A DNA stretch of 38,203 bases from Owenia fusiformis (lineage: Eukaryota; Annelida; Polychaeta; Sabellida; Oweniidae). The DNA lies in contig CAIIXF020000059.1 of assembly GCA_903813345.2 (NCBI GenBank), positions 1 to 38,203 on the forward strand, in the 5' to 3' direction. Under the pieces are notes generated by a model, which made no database searches, had not been told where the DNA came from, and saw nothing but the letters and a program-made list of their open reading frames with translations. A program made the position numbers and the translations under genes. The stretch's first letter is position 1. Every line of letters starts with the position of its first letter. Positions 21,501 to 35,988 of the stretch are shown here, in pieces.

Positions 21501-24500
21501 TTTTGACCTCGACGGATCCGCGAAGCACGAGCCAGGCATTCTCCCCAACTACCTCCCTAGATTCCCCGACCTTTAATCGACCATTATAGGCCCTCAGAGC
21601 GTCCGTAGAGCCATTAGCCTCTATACGCGTATGGGCAAATCCTATTATGATTTTTGCTTTCGTATTTGCAAAAAGCAAAAATCCTCCTCACACACGTTCT
21701 CGCCAACGAGAGATATTTGGATAAATCTACTCATACACGTTGTTAGGGGGCTAGGCGTGGTTGATGGGAAATTAGGTCAAATCCTTATCTGGGTCAAAGG
21801 TCGAAATCTAGGTCGAAATCTGCATTTCCGCTATTTTGGCCTCTCGAGCCTCCTTAAGAAGTCAGAATCGGAGGAAAACTAGCTGGTCGGAAAGACAGTT
21901 TTCCGAGCATCAAAAAAACAGTGAACCAAATTGAAATCCGACCATTAGTTATCGAGATATACGCGTTTGAAGTTCGCGTACGGGCCACCGTTGCCGTATA
22001 TCTAGACGACACCTGGTATACACTTGGTATACGTATCTCTGCGAACAACAGACATTTGAAAGAAAATAGGCCCGAACGATGACTAGAGCATTTCTAAAAC
22101 AACGATTCCCTTCGTCAAACTAACGATTGCGGAATGTAGAACGACACGTACGCTGCTCGAATCTACGTCGAAAGCTCTATATAGACGTCTGGAAGGCCTA
22201 TTTTTTGAAGGACTATTTTTTGACCTCGACGGATCCGCGAAGCACGAGCCAGGCATTCTCCCCAACTACCTCCCTAGATTCCCCGACCTTTAATCGACCA
22301 TTATAGGCCCTCAGAGCGTCCGTAGAGCCATTAGCCTCTATACGCGTATGGGCAAATCCTATTATGATTTTTGCTTTCGTATTTGCAAAAAGCAAAAATC
22401 CTCCTCACACACGTTCTCGCCAACGAGAGATATTTGGATAAATCTACTCATACACGTTGTTAGGGGGCTAGGCGTGGTTGATGGGAAATTAGGTCAAATC
22501 CTTATCTGGGTCAAAGGTCGAAATCTAGGTCGAAATCTGCATTTCCGCTATTTTGGCCTCTCGAGCCTCCTTAAGAAGTCAGAATCGGAGGAAAACTAGC
22601 TGGTCGGAAAGACAGTTTTCCGAGCATCAAAAAAACAGTGAACCAAATTGAAATCCGACCATTAGTTATCGAGATATACGCGTTTGAAGTTCGCGTACGG
22701 GCCACCGTTGCCGTATATCTAGACGACACCTGGTATACACTTGGTATACGTATCTCTGCGAACAACAGACATTTGAAAGAAAATAGGCCCGAACGATGAC
22801 TAGAGCATTTCTAAAACAACGATTCCCTTCGTCAAACTAACGATTGCGGAATGTAGAACGACACGTACGCTGCTCGAATCTACGTCGAAAGCTCTATATA
22901 GACGTCTGGAAGGCCTATTTTTTGAAGGACTATTTTTTGACCTCGACGGATCCGCGAAGCACGAGCCAGGCATTCTCCCCAACTACCTCCCTAGATTCCC
23001 CGACCTTTAATCGACCATTATAGGCCCTCAGAGCGTCCGTAGAGCCATTAGCCTCTATACGCGTATGGGCAAATCCTATTATGATTTTTGCTTTCGTATT
23101 TGCAAAAAGCAAAAATCCTCCTCACACACGTTCTCGCCAACGAGAGATATTTGGATAAATCTACTCATACACGTTGTTAGGGGGCTAGGCGTGGTTGATG
23201 GGAAATTAGGTCAAATCCTTATCTGGGTCAAAGGTCGAAATCTAGGTCGAAATCTGCATTTCCGCTATTTTGGCCTCTCGAGCCTCCTTAAGAAGTCAGA
23301 ATCGGAGGAAAACTAGCTGGTCGGAAAGACAGTTTTCCGAGCATCAAAAAAACAGTGAACCAAATTGAAATCCGACCATTAGTTATCGAGATATACGCGT
23401 TTGAAGTTCGCGTACGGGCCACCGTTGCCGTATATCTAGACGACACCTGGTATACACTTGGTATACGTATCTCTGCGAACAACAGACATTTGAAAGAAAA
23501 TAGGCCCGAACGATGACTAGAGCATTTCTAAAACAACGATTCCCTTCGTCAAACTAACGATTGCGGAATGTAGAACGACACGTACGCTGCTCGAATCTAC
23601 GTCGAAAGCTCTATATAGACGTCTGGAAGGCCTATTTTTTGAAGGACTATTTTTTGACCTCGACGGATCCGCGAAGCACGAGCCAGGCATTCTCCCCAAC
23701 TACCTCCCTAGATTCCCCGACCTTTAATCGACCATTATAGGCCCTCAGAGCGTCCGTAGAGCCATTAGCCTCTATACGCGTATGGGCAAATCCTATTATG
23801 ATTTTTGCTTTCGTATTTGCAAAAAGCAAAAATCCTCCTCACACACGTTCTCGCCAACGAGAGATATTTGGATAAATCTACTCATACACGTTGTTAGGGG
23901 GCTAGGCGTGGTTGATGGGAAATTAGGTCAAATCCTTATCTGGGTCAAAGGTCGAAATCTAGGTCGAAATCTGCATTTCCGCTATTTTGGCCTCTCGAGC
24001 CTCCTTAAGAAGTCAGAATCGGAGGAAAACTAGCTGGTCGGAAAGACAGTTTTCCGAGCATCAAAAAAACAGTGAACCAAATTGAAATCCGACCATTAGT
24101 TATCGAGATATACGCGTTTGAAGTTCGCGTACGGGCCACCGTTGCCGTATATCTAGACGACACCTGGTATACACTTGGTATACGTATCTCTGCGAACAAC
24201 AGACATTTGAAAGAAAATAGGCCCGAACGATGACTAGAGCATTTCTAAAACAACGATTCCCTTCGTCAAACTAACGATTGCGGAATGTAGAACGACACGT
24301 ACGCTGCTCGAATCTACGTCGAAAGCTCTATATAGACGTCTGGAAGGCCTATTTTTTGAAGGACTATTTTTTGACCTCGACGGATCCGCGAAGCACGAGC
24401 CAGGCATTCTCCCCAACTACCTCCCTAGATTCCCCGACCTTTAATCGACCATTATAGGCCCTCAGAGCGTCCGTAGAGCCATTAGCCTCTATACGCGTAT

Positions 24501-27500
24501 GGGCAAATCCTATTATGATTTTTGCTTTCGTATTTGCAAAAAGCAAAAATCCTCCTCACACACGTTCTCGCCAACGAGAGATATTTGGATAAATCTACTC
24601 ATACACGTTGTTAGGGGGCTAGGCGTGGTTGATGGGAAATTAGGTCAAATCCTTATCTGGGTCAAAGGTCGAAATCTAGGTCGAAATCTGCATTTCCGCT
24701 ATTTTGGCCTCTCGAGCCTCCTTAAGAAGTCAGAATCGGAGGAAAACTAGCTGGTCGGAAAGACAGTTTTCCGAGCATCAAAAAAACAGTGAACCAAATT
24801 GAAATCCGACCATTAGTTATCGAGATATACGCGTTTGAAGTTCGCGTACGGGCCACCGTTGCCGTATATCTAGACGACACCTGGTATACACTTGGTATAC
24901 GTATCTCTGCGAACAACAGACATTTGAAAGAAAATAGGCCCGAACGATGACTAGAGCATTTCTAAAACAACGATTCCCTTCGTCAAACTAACGATTGCGG
25001 AATGTAGAACGACACGTACGCTGCTCGAATCTACGTCGAAAGCTCTATATAGACGTCTGGAAGGCCTATTTTTTGAAGGACTATTTTTTGACCTCGACGG
25101 ATCCGCGAAGCACGAGCCAGGCATTCTCCCCAACTACCTCCCTAGATTCCCCGACCTTTAATCGACCATTATAGGCCCTCAGAGCGTCCGTAGAGCCATT
25201 AGCCTCTATACGCGTATGGGCAAATCCTATTATGATTTTTGCTTTCGTATTTGCAAAAAGCAAAAATCCTCCTCACACACGTTCTCGCCAACGAGAGATA
25301 TTTGGATAAATCTACTCATACACGTTGTTAGGGGGCTAGGCGTGGTTGATGGGAAATTAGGTCAAATCCTTATCTGGGTCAAAGGTCGAAATCTAGGTCG
25401 AAATCTGCATTTCCGCTATTTTGGCCTCTCGAGCCTCCTTAAGAAGTCAGAATCGGAGGAAAACTAGCTGGTCGGAAAGACAGTTTTCCGAGCATCAAAA
25501 AAACAGTGAACCAAATTGAAATCCGACCATTAGTTATCGAGATATACGCGTTTGAAGTTCGCGTACGGGCCACCGTTGCCGTATATCTAGACGACACCTG
25601 GTATACACTTGGTATACGTATCTCTGCGAACAACAGACATTTGAAAGAAAATAGGCCCGAACGATGACTAGAGCATTTCTAAAACAACGATTCCCTTCGT
25701 CAAACTAACGATTGCGGAATGTAGAACGACACGTACGCTGCTCGAATCTACGTCGAAAGCTCTATATAGACGTCTGGAAGGCCTATTTTTTGAAGGACTA
25801 TTTTTTGACCTCGACGGATCCGCGAAGCACGAGCCAGGCATTCTCCCCAACTACCTCCCTAGATTCCCCGACCTTTAATCGACCATTATAGGCCCTCAGA
25901 GCGTCCGTAGAGCCATTAGCCTCTATACGCGTATGGGCAAATCCTATTATGATTTTTGCTTTCGTATTTGCAAAAAGCAAAAATCCTCCTCACACACGTT
26001 CTCGCCAACGAGAGATATTTGGATAAATCTACTCATACACGTTGTTAGGGGGCTAGGCGTGGTTGATGGGAAATTAGGTCAAATCCTTATCTGGGTCAAA
26101 GGTCGAAATCTAGGTCGAAATCTGCATTTCCGCTATTTTGGCCTCTCGAGCCTCCTTAAGAAGTCAGAATCGGAGGAAAACTAGCTGGTCGGAAAGACAG
26201 TTTTCCGAGCATCAAAAAAACAGTGAACCAAATTGAAATCCGACCATTAGTTATCGAGATATACGCGTTTGAAGTTCGCGTACGGGCCACCGTTGCCGTA
26301 TATCTAGACGACACCTGGTATACACTTGGTATACGTATCTCTGCGAACAACAGACATTTGAAAGAAAATAGGCCCGAACGATGACTAGAGCATTTCTAAA
26401 ACAACGATTCCCTTCGTCAAACTAACGATTGCGGAATGTAGAACGACACGTACGCTGCTCGAATCTACGTCGAAAGCTCTATATAGACGTCTGGAAGGCC
26501 TATTTTTTGAAGGACTATTTTTTGACCTCGACGGATCCGCGAAGCACGAGCCAGGCATTCTCCCCAACTACCTCCCTAGATTCCCCGACCTTTAATCGAC
26601 CATTATAGGCCCTCAGAGCGTCCGTAGAGCCATTAGCCTCTATACGCGTATGGGCAAATCCTATTATGATTTTTGCTTTCGTATTTGCAAAAAGCAAAAA
26701 TCCTCCTCACACACGTTCTCGCCAACGAGAGATATTTGGATAAATCTACTCATACACGTTGTTAGGGGGCTAGGCGTGGTTGATGGGAAATTAGGTCAAA
26801 TCCTTATCTGGGTCAAAGGTCGAAATCTAGGTCGAAATCTGCATTTCCGCTATTTTGGCCTCTCGAGCCTCCTTAAGAAGTCAGAATCGGAGGAAAACTA
26901 GCTGGTCGGAAAGACAGTTTTCCGAGCATCAAAAAAACAGTGAACCAAATTGAAATCCGACCATTAGTTATCGAGATATACGCGTTTGAAGTTCGCGTAC
27001 GGGCCACCGTTGCCGTATATCTAGACGACACCTGGTATACACTTGGTATACGTATCTCTGCGAACAACAGACATTTGAAAGAAAATAGGCCCGAACGATG
27101 ACTAGAGCATTTCTAAAACAACGATTCCCTTCGTCAAACTAACGATTGCGGAATGTAGAACGACACGTACGCTGCTCGAATCTACGTCGAAAGCTCTATA
27201 TAGACGTCTGGAAGGCCTATTTTTTGAAGGACTATTTTTTGACCTCGACGGATCCGCGAAGCACGAGCCAGGCATTCTCCCCAACTACCTCCCTAGATTC
27301 CCCGACCTTTAATCGACCATTATAGGCCCTCAGAGCGTCCGTAGAGCCATTAGCCTCTATACGCGTATGGGCAAATCCTATTATGATTTTTGCTTTCGTA
27401 TTTGCAAAAAGCAAAAATCCTCCTCACACACGTTCTCGCCAACGAGAGATATTTGGATAAATCTACTCATACACGTTGTTAGGGGGCTAGGCGTGGTTGA

Positions 27501-30500
27501 TGGGAAATTAGGTCAAATCCTTATCTGGGTCAAAGGTCGAAATCTAGGTCGAAATCTGCATTTCCGCTATTTTGGCCTCTCGAGCCTCCTTAAGAAGTCA
27601 GAATCGGAGGAAAACTAGCTGGTCGGAAAGACAGTTTTCCGAGCATCAAAAAAACAGTGAACCAAATTGAAATCCGACCATTAGTTATCGAGATATACGC
27701 GTTTGAAGTTCGCGTACGGGCCACCGTTGCCGTATATCTAGACGACACCTGGTATACACTTGGTATACGTATCTCTGCGAACAACAGACATTTGAAAGAA
27801 AATAGGCCCGAACGATGACTAGAGCATTTCTAAAACAACGATTCCCTTCGTCAAACTAACGATTGCGGAATGTAGAACGACACGTACGCTGCTCGAATCT
27901 ACGTCGAAAGCTCTATATAGACGTCTGGAAGGCCTATTTTTTGAAGGACTATTTTTTGACCTCGACGGATCCGCGAAGCACGAGCCAGGCATTCTCCCCA
28001 ACTACCTCCCTAGATTCCCCGACCTTTAATCGACCATTATAGGCCCTCAGAGCGTCCGTAGAGCCATTAGCCTCTATACGCGTATGGGCAAATCCTATTA
28101 TGATTTTTGCTTTCGTATTTGCAAAAAGCAAAAATCCTCCTCACACACGTTCTCGCCAACGAGAGATATTTGGATAAATCTACTCATACACGTTGTTAGG
28201 GGGCTAGGCGTGGTTGATGGGAAATTAGGTCAAATCCTTATCTGGGTCAAAGGTCGAAATCTAGGTCGAAATCTGCATTTCCGCTATTTTGGCCTCTCGA
28301 GCCTCCTTAAGAAGTCAGAATCGGAGGAAAACTAGCTGGTCGGAAAGACAGTTTTCCGAGCATCAAAAAAACAGTGAACCAAATTGAAATCCGACCATTA
28401 GTTATCGAGATATACGCGTTTGAAGTTCGCGTACGGGCCACCGTTGCCGTATATCTAGACGACACCTGGTATACACTTGGTATACGTATCTCTGCGAACA
28501 ACAGACATTTGAAAGAAAATAGGCCCGAACGATGACTAGAGCATTTCTAAAACAACGATTCCCTTCGTCAAACTAACGATTGCGGAATGTAGAACGACAC
28601 GTACGCTGCTCGAATCTACGTCGAAAGCTCTATATAGACGTCTGGAAGGCCTATTTTTTGAAGGACTATTTTTTGACCTCGACGGATCCGCGAAGCACGA
28701 GCCAGGCATTCTCCCCAACTACCTCCCTAGATTCCCCGACCTTTAATCGACCATTATAGGCCCTCAGAGCGTCCGTAGAGCCATTAGCCTCTATACGCGT
28801 ATGGGCAAATCCTATTATGATTTTTGCTTTCGTATTTGCAAAAAGCAAAAATCCTCCTCACACACGTTCTCGCCAACGAGAGATATTTGGATAAATCTAC
28901 TCATACACGTTGTTAGGGGGCTAGGCGTGGTTGATGGGAAATTAGGTCAAATCCTTATCTGGGTCAAAGGTCGAAATCTAGGTCGAAATCTGCATTTCCG
29001 CTATTTTGGCCTCTCGAGCCTCCTTAAGAAGTCAGAATCGGAGGAAAACTAGCTGGTCGGAAAGACAGTTTTCCGAGCATCAAAAAAACAGTGAACCAAA
29101 TTGAAATCCGACCATTAGTTATCGAGATATACGCGTTTGAAGTTCGCGTACGGGCCACCGTTGCCGTATATCTAGACGACACCTGGTATACACTTGGTAT
29201 ACGTATCTCTGCGAACAACAGACATTTGAAAGAAAATAGGCCCGAACGATGACTAGAGCATTTCTAAAACAACGATTCCCTTCGTCAAACTAACGATTGC
29301 GGAATGTAGAACGACACGTACGCTGCTCGAATCTACGTCGAAAGCTCTATATAGACGTCTGGAAGGCCTATTTTTTGAAGGACTATTTTTTGACCTCGAC
29401 GGATCCGCGAAGCACGAGCCAGGCATTCTCCCCAACTACCTCCCTAGATTCCCCGACCTTTAATCGACCATTATAGGCCCTCAGAGCGTCCGTAGAGCCA
29501 TTAGCCTCTATACGCGTATGGGCAAATCCTATTATGATTTTTGCTTTCGTATTTGCAAAAAGCAAAAATCCTCCTCACACACGTTCTCGCCAACGAGAGA
29601 TATTTGGATAAATCTACTCATACACGTTGTTAGGGGGCTAGGCGTGGTTGATGGGAAATTAGGTCAAATCCTTATCTGGGTCAAAGGTCGAAATCTAGGT
29701 CGAAATCTGCATTTCCGCTATTTTGGCCTCTCGAGCCTCCTTAAGAAGTCAGAATCGGAGGAAAACTAGCTGGTCGGAAAGACAGTTTTCCGAGCATCAA
29801 AAAAACAGTGAACCAAATTGAAATCCGACCATTAGTTATCGAGATATACGCGTTTGAAGTTCGCGTACGGGCCACCGTTGCCGTATATCTAGACGACACC
29901 TGGTATACACTTGGTATACGTATCTCTGCGAACAACAGACATTTGAAAGAAAATAGGCCCGAACGATGACTAGAGCATTTCTAAAACAACGATTCCCTTC
30001 GTCAAACTAACGATTGCGGAATGTAGAACGACACGTACGCTGCTCGAATCTACGTCGAAAGCTCTATATAGACGTCTGGAAGGCCTATTTTTTGAAGGAC
30101 TATTTTTTGACCTCGACGGATCCGCGAAGCACGAGCCAGGCATTCTCCCCAACTACCTCCCTAGATTCCCCGACCTTTAATCGACCATTATAGGCCCTCA
30201 GAGCGTCCGTAGAGCCATTAGCCTCTATACGCGTATGGGCAAATCCTATTATGATTTTTGCTTTCGTATTTGCAAAAAGCAAAAATCCTCCTCACACACG
30301 TTCTCGCCAACGAGAGATATTTGGATAAATCTACTCATACACGTTGTTAGGGGGCTAGGCGTGGTTGATGGGAAATTAGGTCAAATCCTTATCTGGGTCA
30401 AAGGTCGAAATCTAGGTCGAAATCTGCATTTCCGCTATTTTGGCCTCTCGAGCCTCCTTAAGAAGTCAGAATCGGAGGAAAACTAGCTGGTCGGAAAGAC

Positions 30501-33500
30501 AGTTTTCCGAGCATCAAAAAAACAGTGAACCAAATTGAAATCCGACCATTAGTTATCGAGATATACGCGTTTGAAGTTCGCGTACGGGCCACCGTTGCCG
30601 TATATCTAGACGACACCTGGTATACACTTGGTATACGTATCTCTGCGAACAACAGACATTTGAAAGAAAATAGGCCCGAACGATGACTAGAGCATTTCTA
30701 AAACAACGATTCCCTTCGTCAAACTAACGATTGCGGAATGTAGAACGACACGTACGCTGCTCGAATCTACGTCGAAAGCTCTATATAGACGTCTGGAAGG
30801 CCTATTTTTTGAAGGACTATTTTTTGACCTCGACGGATCCGCGAAGCACGAGCCAGGCATTCTCCCCAACTACCTCCCTAGATTCCCCGACCTTTAATCG
30901 ACCATTATAGGCCCTCAGAGCGTCCGTAGAGCCATTAGCCTCTATACGCGTATGGGCAAATCCTATTATGATTTTTGCTTTCGTATTTGCAAAAAGCAAA
31001 AATCCTCCTCACACACGTTCTCGCCAACGAGAGATATTTGGATAAATCTACTCATACACGTTGTTAGGGGGCTAGGCGTGGTTGATGGGAAATTAGGTCA
31101 AATCCTTATCTGGGTCAAAGGTCGAAATCTAGGTCGAAATCTGCATTTCCGCTATTTTGGCCTCTCGAGCCTCCTTAAGAAGTCAGAATCGGAGGAAAAC
31201 TAGCTGGTCGGAAAGACAGTTTTCCGAGCATCAAAAAAACAGTGAACCAAATTGAAATCCGACCATTAGTTATCGAGATATACGCGTTTGAAGTTCGCGT
31301 ACGGGCCACCGTTGCCGTATATCTAGACGACACCTGGTATACACTTGGTATACGTATCTCTGCGAACAACAGACATTTGAAAGAAAATAGGCCCGAACGA
31401 TGACTAGAGCATTTCTAAAACAACGATTCCCTTCGTCAAACTAACGATTGCGGAATGTAGAACGACACGTACGCTGCTCGAATCTACGTCGAAAGCTCTA
31501 TATAGACGTCTGGAAGGCCTATTTTTTGAAGGACTATTTTTTGACCTCGACGGATCCGCGAAGCACGAGCCAGGCATTCTCCCCAACTACCTCCCTAGAT
31601 TCCCCGACCTTTAATCGACCATTATAGGCCCTCAGAGCGTCCGTAGAGCCATTAGCCTCTATACGCGTATGGGCAAATCCTATTATGATTTTTGCTTTCG
31701 TATTTGCAAAAAGCAAAAATCCTCCTCACACACGTTCTCGCCAACGAGAGATATTTGGATAAATCTACTCATACACGTTGTTAGGGGGCTAGGCGTGGTT
31801 GATGGGAAATTAGGTCAAATCCTTATCTGGGTCAAAGGTCGAAATCTAGGTCGAAATCTGCATTTCCGCTATTTTGGCCTCTCGAGCCTCCTTAAGAAGT
31901 CAGAATCGGAGGAAAACTAGCTGGTCGGAAAGACAGTTTTCCGAGCATCAAAAAAACAGTGAACCAAATTGAAATCCGACCATTAGTTATCGAGATATAC
32001 GCGTTTGAAGTTCGCGTACGGGCCACCGTTGCCGTATATCTAGACGACACCTGGTATACACTTGGTATACGTATCTCTGCGAACAACAGACATTTGAAAG
32101 AAAATAGGCCCGAACGATGACTAGAGCATTTCTAAAACAACGATTCCCTTCGTCAAACTAACGATTGCGGAATGTAGAACGACACGTACGCTGCTCGAAT
32201 CTACGTCGAAAGCTCTATATAGACGTCTGGAAGGCCTATTTTTTGAAGGACTATTTTTTGACCTCGACGGATCCGCGAAGCACGAGCCAGGCATTCTCCC
32301 CAACTACCTCCCTAGATTCCCCGACCTTTAATCGACCATTATAGGCCCTCAGAGCGTCCGTAGAGCCATTAGCCTCTATACGCGTATGGGCAAATCCTAT
32401 TATGATTTTTGCTTTCGTATTTGCAAAAAGCAAAAATCCTCCTCACACACGTTCTCGCCAACGAGAGATATTTGGATAAATCTACTCATACACGTTGTTA
32501 GGGGGCTAGGCGTGGTTGATGGGAAATTAGGTCAAATCCTTATCTGGGTCAAAGGTCGAAATCTAGGTCGAAATCTGCATTTCCGCTATTTTGGCCTCTC
32601 GAGCCTCCTTAAGAAGTCAGAATCGGAGGAAAACTAGCTGGTCGGAAAGACAGTTTTCCGAGCATCAAAAAAACAGTGAACCAAATTGAAATCCGACCAT
32701 TAGTTATCGAGATATACGCGTTTGAAGTTCGCGTACGGGCCACCGTTGCCGTATATCTAGACGACACCTGGTATACACTTGGTATACGTATCTCTGCGAA
32801 CAACAGACATTTGAAAGAAAATAGGCCCGAACGATGACTAGAGCATTTCTAAAACAACGATTCCCTTCGTCAAACTAACGATTGCGGAATGTAGAACGAC
32901 ACGTACGCTGCTCGAATCTACGTCGAAAGCTCTATATAGACGTCTGGAAGGCCTATTTTTTGAAGGACTATTTTTTGACCTCGACGGATCCGCGAAGCAC
33001 GAGCCAGGCATTCTCCCCAACTACCTCCCTAGATTCCCCGACCTTTAATCGACCATTATAGGCCCTCAGAGCGTCCGTAGAGCCATTAGCCTCTATACGC
33101 GTATGGGCAAATCCTATTATGATTTTTGCTTTCGTATTTGCAAAAAGCAAAAATCCTCCTCACACACGTTCTCGCCAACGAGAGATATTTGGATAAATCT
33201 ACTCATACACGTTGTTAGGGGGCTAGGCGTGGTTGATGGGAAATTAGGTCAAATCCTTATCTGGGTCAAAGGTCGAAATCTAGGTCGAAATCTGCATTTC
33301 CGCTATTTTGGCCTCTCGAGCCTCCTTAAGAAGTCAGAATCGGAGGAAAACTAGCTGGTCGGAAAGACAGTTTTCCGAGCATCAAAAAAACAGTGAACCA
33401 AATTGAAATCCGACCATTAGTTATCGAGATATACGCGTTTGAAGTTCGCGTACGGGCCACCGTTGCCGTATATCTAGACGACACCTGGTATACACTTGGT

Positions 33501-35988
33501 ATACGTATCTCTGCGAACAACAGACATTTGAAAGAAAATAGGCCCGAACGATGACTAGAGCATTTCTAAAACAACGATTCCCTTCGTCAAACTAACGATT
33601 GCGGAATGTAGAACGACACGTACGCTGCTCGAATCTACGTCGAAAGCTCTATATAGACGTCTGGAAGGCCTATTTTTTGAAGGACTATTTTTTGACCTCG
33701 ACGGATCCGCGAAGCACGAGCCAGGCATTCTCCCCAACTACCTCCCTAGATTCCCCGACCTTTAATCGACCATTATAGGCCCTCAGAGCGTCCGTAGAGC
33801 CATTAGCCTCTATACGCGTATGGGCAAATCCTATTATGATTTTTGCTTTCGTATTTGCAAAAAGCAAAAATCCTCCTCACACACGTTCTCGCCAACGAGA
33901 GATATTTGGATAAATCTACTCATACACGTTGTTAGGGGGCTAGGCGTGGTTGATGGGAAATTAGGTCAAATCCTTATCTGGGTCAAAGGTCGAAATCTAG
34001 GTCGAAATCTGCATTTCCGCTATTTTGGCCTCTCGAGCCTCCTTAAGAAGTCAGAATCGGAGGAAAACTAGCTGGTCGGAAAGACAGTTTTCCGAGCATC
34101 AAAAAAACAGTGAACCAAATTGAAATCCGACCATTAGTTATCGAGATATACGCGTTTGAAGTTCGCGTACGGGCCACCGTTGCCGTATATCTAGACGACA
34201 CCTGGTATACACTTGGTATACGTATCTCTGCGAACAACAGACATTTGAAAGAAAATAGGCCCGAACGATGACTAGAGCATTTCTAAAACAACGATTCCCT
34301 TCGTCAAACTAACGATTGCGGAATGTAGAACGACACGTACGCTGCTCGAATCTACGTCGAAAGCTCTATATAGACGTCTGGAAGGCCTATTTTTTGAAGG
34401 ACTATTTTTTGACCTCGACGGATCCGCGAAGCACGAGCCAGGCATTCTCCCCAACTACCTCCCTAGATTCCCCGACCTTTAATCGACCATTATAGGCCCT
34501 CAGAGCGTCCGTAGAGCCATTAGCCTCTATACGCGTATGGGCAAATCCTATTATGATTTTTGCTTTCGTATTTGCAAAAAGCAAAAATCCTCCTCACACA
34601 CGTTCTCGCCAACGAGAGATATTTGGATAAATCTACTCATACACGTTGTTAGGGGGCTAGGCGTGGTTGATGGGAAATTAGGTCAAATCCTTATCTGGGT
34701 CAAAGGTCGAAATCTAGGTCGAAATCTGCATTTCCGCTATTTTGGCCTCTCGAGCCTCCTTAAGAAGTCAGAATCGGAGGAAAACTAGCTGGTCGGAAAG
34801 ACAGTTTTCCGAGCATCAAAAAAACAGTGAACCAAATTGAAATCCGACCATTAGTTATCGAGATATACGCGTTTGAAGTTCGCGTACGGGCCACCGTTGC
34901 CGTATATCTAGACGACACCTGGTATACACTTGGTATACGTATCTCTGCGAACAACAGACATTTGAAAGAAAATAGGCCCGAACGATGACTAGAGCATTTC
35001 TAAAACAACGATTCCCTTCGTCAAACTAACGATTGCGGAATGTAGAACGACACGTACGCTGCTCGAATCTACGTCGAAAGCTCTATATAGACGTCTGGAA
35101 GGCCTATTTTTTGAAGGACTATTTTTTGACCTCGACGGATCCGCGAAGCACGAGCCAGGCATTCTCCCCAACTACCTCCCTAGATTCCCCGACCTTTAAT
35201 CGACCATTATAGGCCCTCAGAGCGTCCGTAGAGCCATTAGCCTCTATACGCGTATGGGCAAATCCTATTATGATTTTTGCTTTCGTATTTGCAAAAAGCA
35301 AAAATCCTCCTCACACACGTTCTCGCCAACGAGAGATATTTGGATAAATCTACTCATACACGTTGTTAGGGGGCTAGGCGTGGTTGATGGGAAATTAGGT
35401 CAAATCCTTATCTGGGTCAAAGGTCGAAATCTAGGTCGAAATCTGCATTTCCGCTATTTTGGCCTCTCGAGCCTCCTTAAGAAGTCAGAATCGGAGGAAA
35501 ACTAGCTGGTCGGAAAGACAGTTTTCCGAGCATCAAAAAAACAGTGAACCAAATTGAAATCCGACCATTAGTTATCGAGATATACGCGTTTGAAGTTCGC
35601 GTACGGGCCACCGTTGCCGTATATCTAGACGACACCTGGTATACACTTGGTATACGTATCTCTGCGAACAACAGACATTTGAAAGAAAATAGGCCCGAAC
35701 GATGACTAGAGCATTTCTAAAACAACGATTCCCTTCGTCAAACTAACGATTGCGGAATGTAGAACGACACGTACGCTGCTCGAATCTACGTCGAAAGCTC
35801 TATATAGACGTCTGGAAGGCCTATTTTTTGAAGGACTATTTTTTGACCTCGACGGATCCGCGAAGCACGAGCCAGGCATTCTCCCCAACTACCTCCCTAG
35901 ATTCCCCGACCTTTAATCGACCATTATAGGCCCTCAGAGCGTCCGTAGAGCCATTAGCCTCTATACGCGTATGGGCAAATCCTATTAT

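Larger units (their letters stand above)
4441..35988 (+). repeat. Satellite array: 44.0 tandem copies of a 717-bp monomer
   Basis: The same 717-bp sequence repeats head to tail without any detectable insertion or deletion, since every landmark recurs at exactly 717-bp steps. The array is 31,548 bp, which is 44 whole monomers. Copy n starts at 4441 + 717(n-1), and the last is 35272-35988. Each internal junction reads CCTATTAT then GATTTTTGC. The left edge joins CTAGT of element L and the right edge joins the TAGACTCC head of element R, so neither edge has a partial monomer. The left edge is ambiguous by one base (a shared T). The copies look essentially identical; the only variant noticed is in copy 3. 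Open frames of 60-83 codons recur in every copy on both strands, but they overlap each other, match no family and are treated as repeat shadows. The monomer does not resemble 5S, U-snRNA, tRNA or histone genes. Confidence 0.97.

Noticed and set aside
4441-35988. CRISPR-like or rDNA/5S/snRNA/spliced-leader gene array
   Set aside because: The period is 717 bp with no short repeats and spacers. No 5S, U6 or other known RNA signature was seen in the monomer, and Sm-like T runs lack a supporting leader and donor arrangement.
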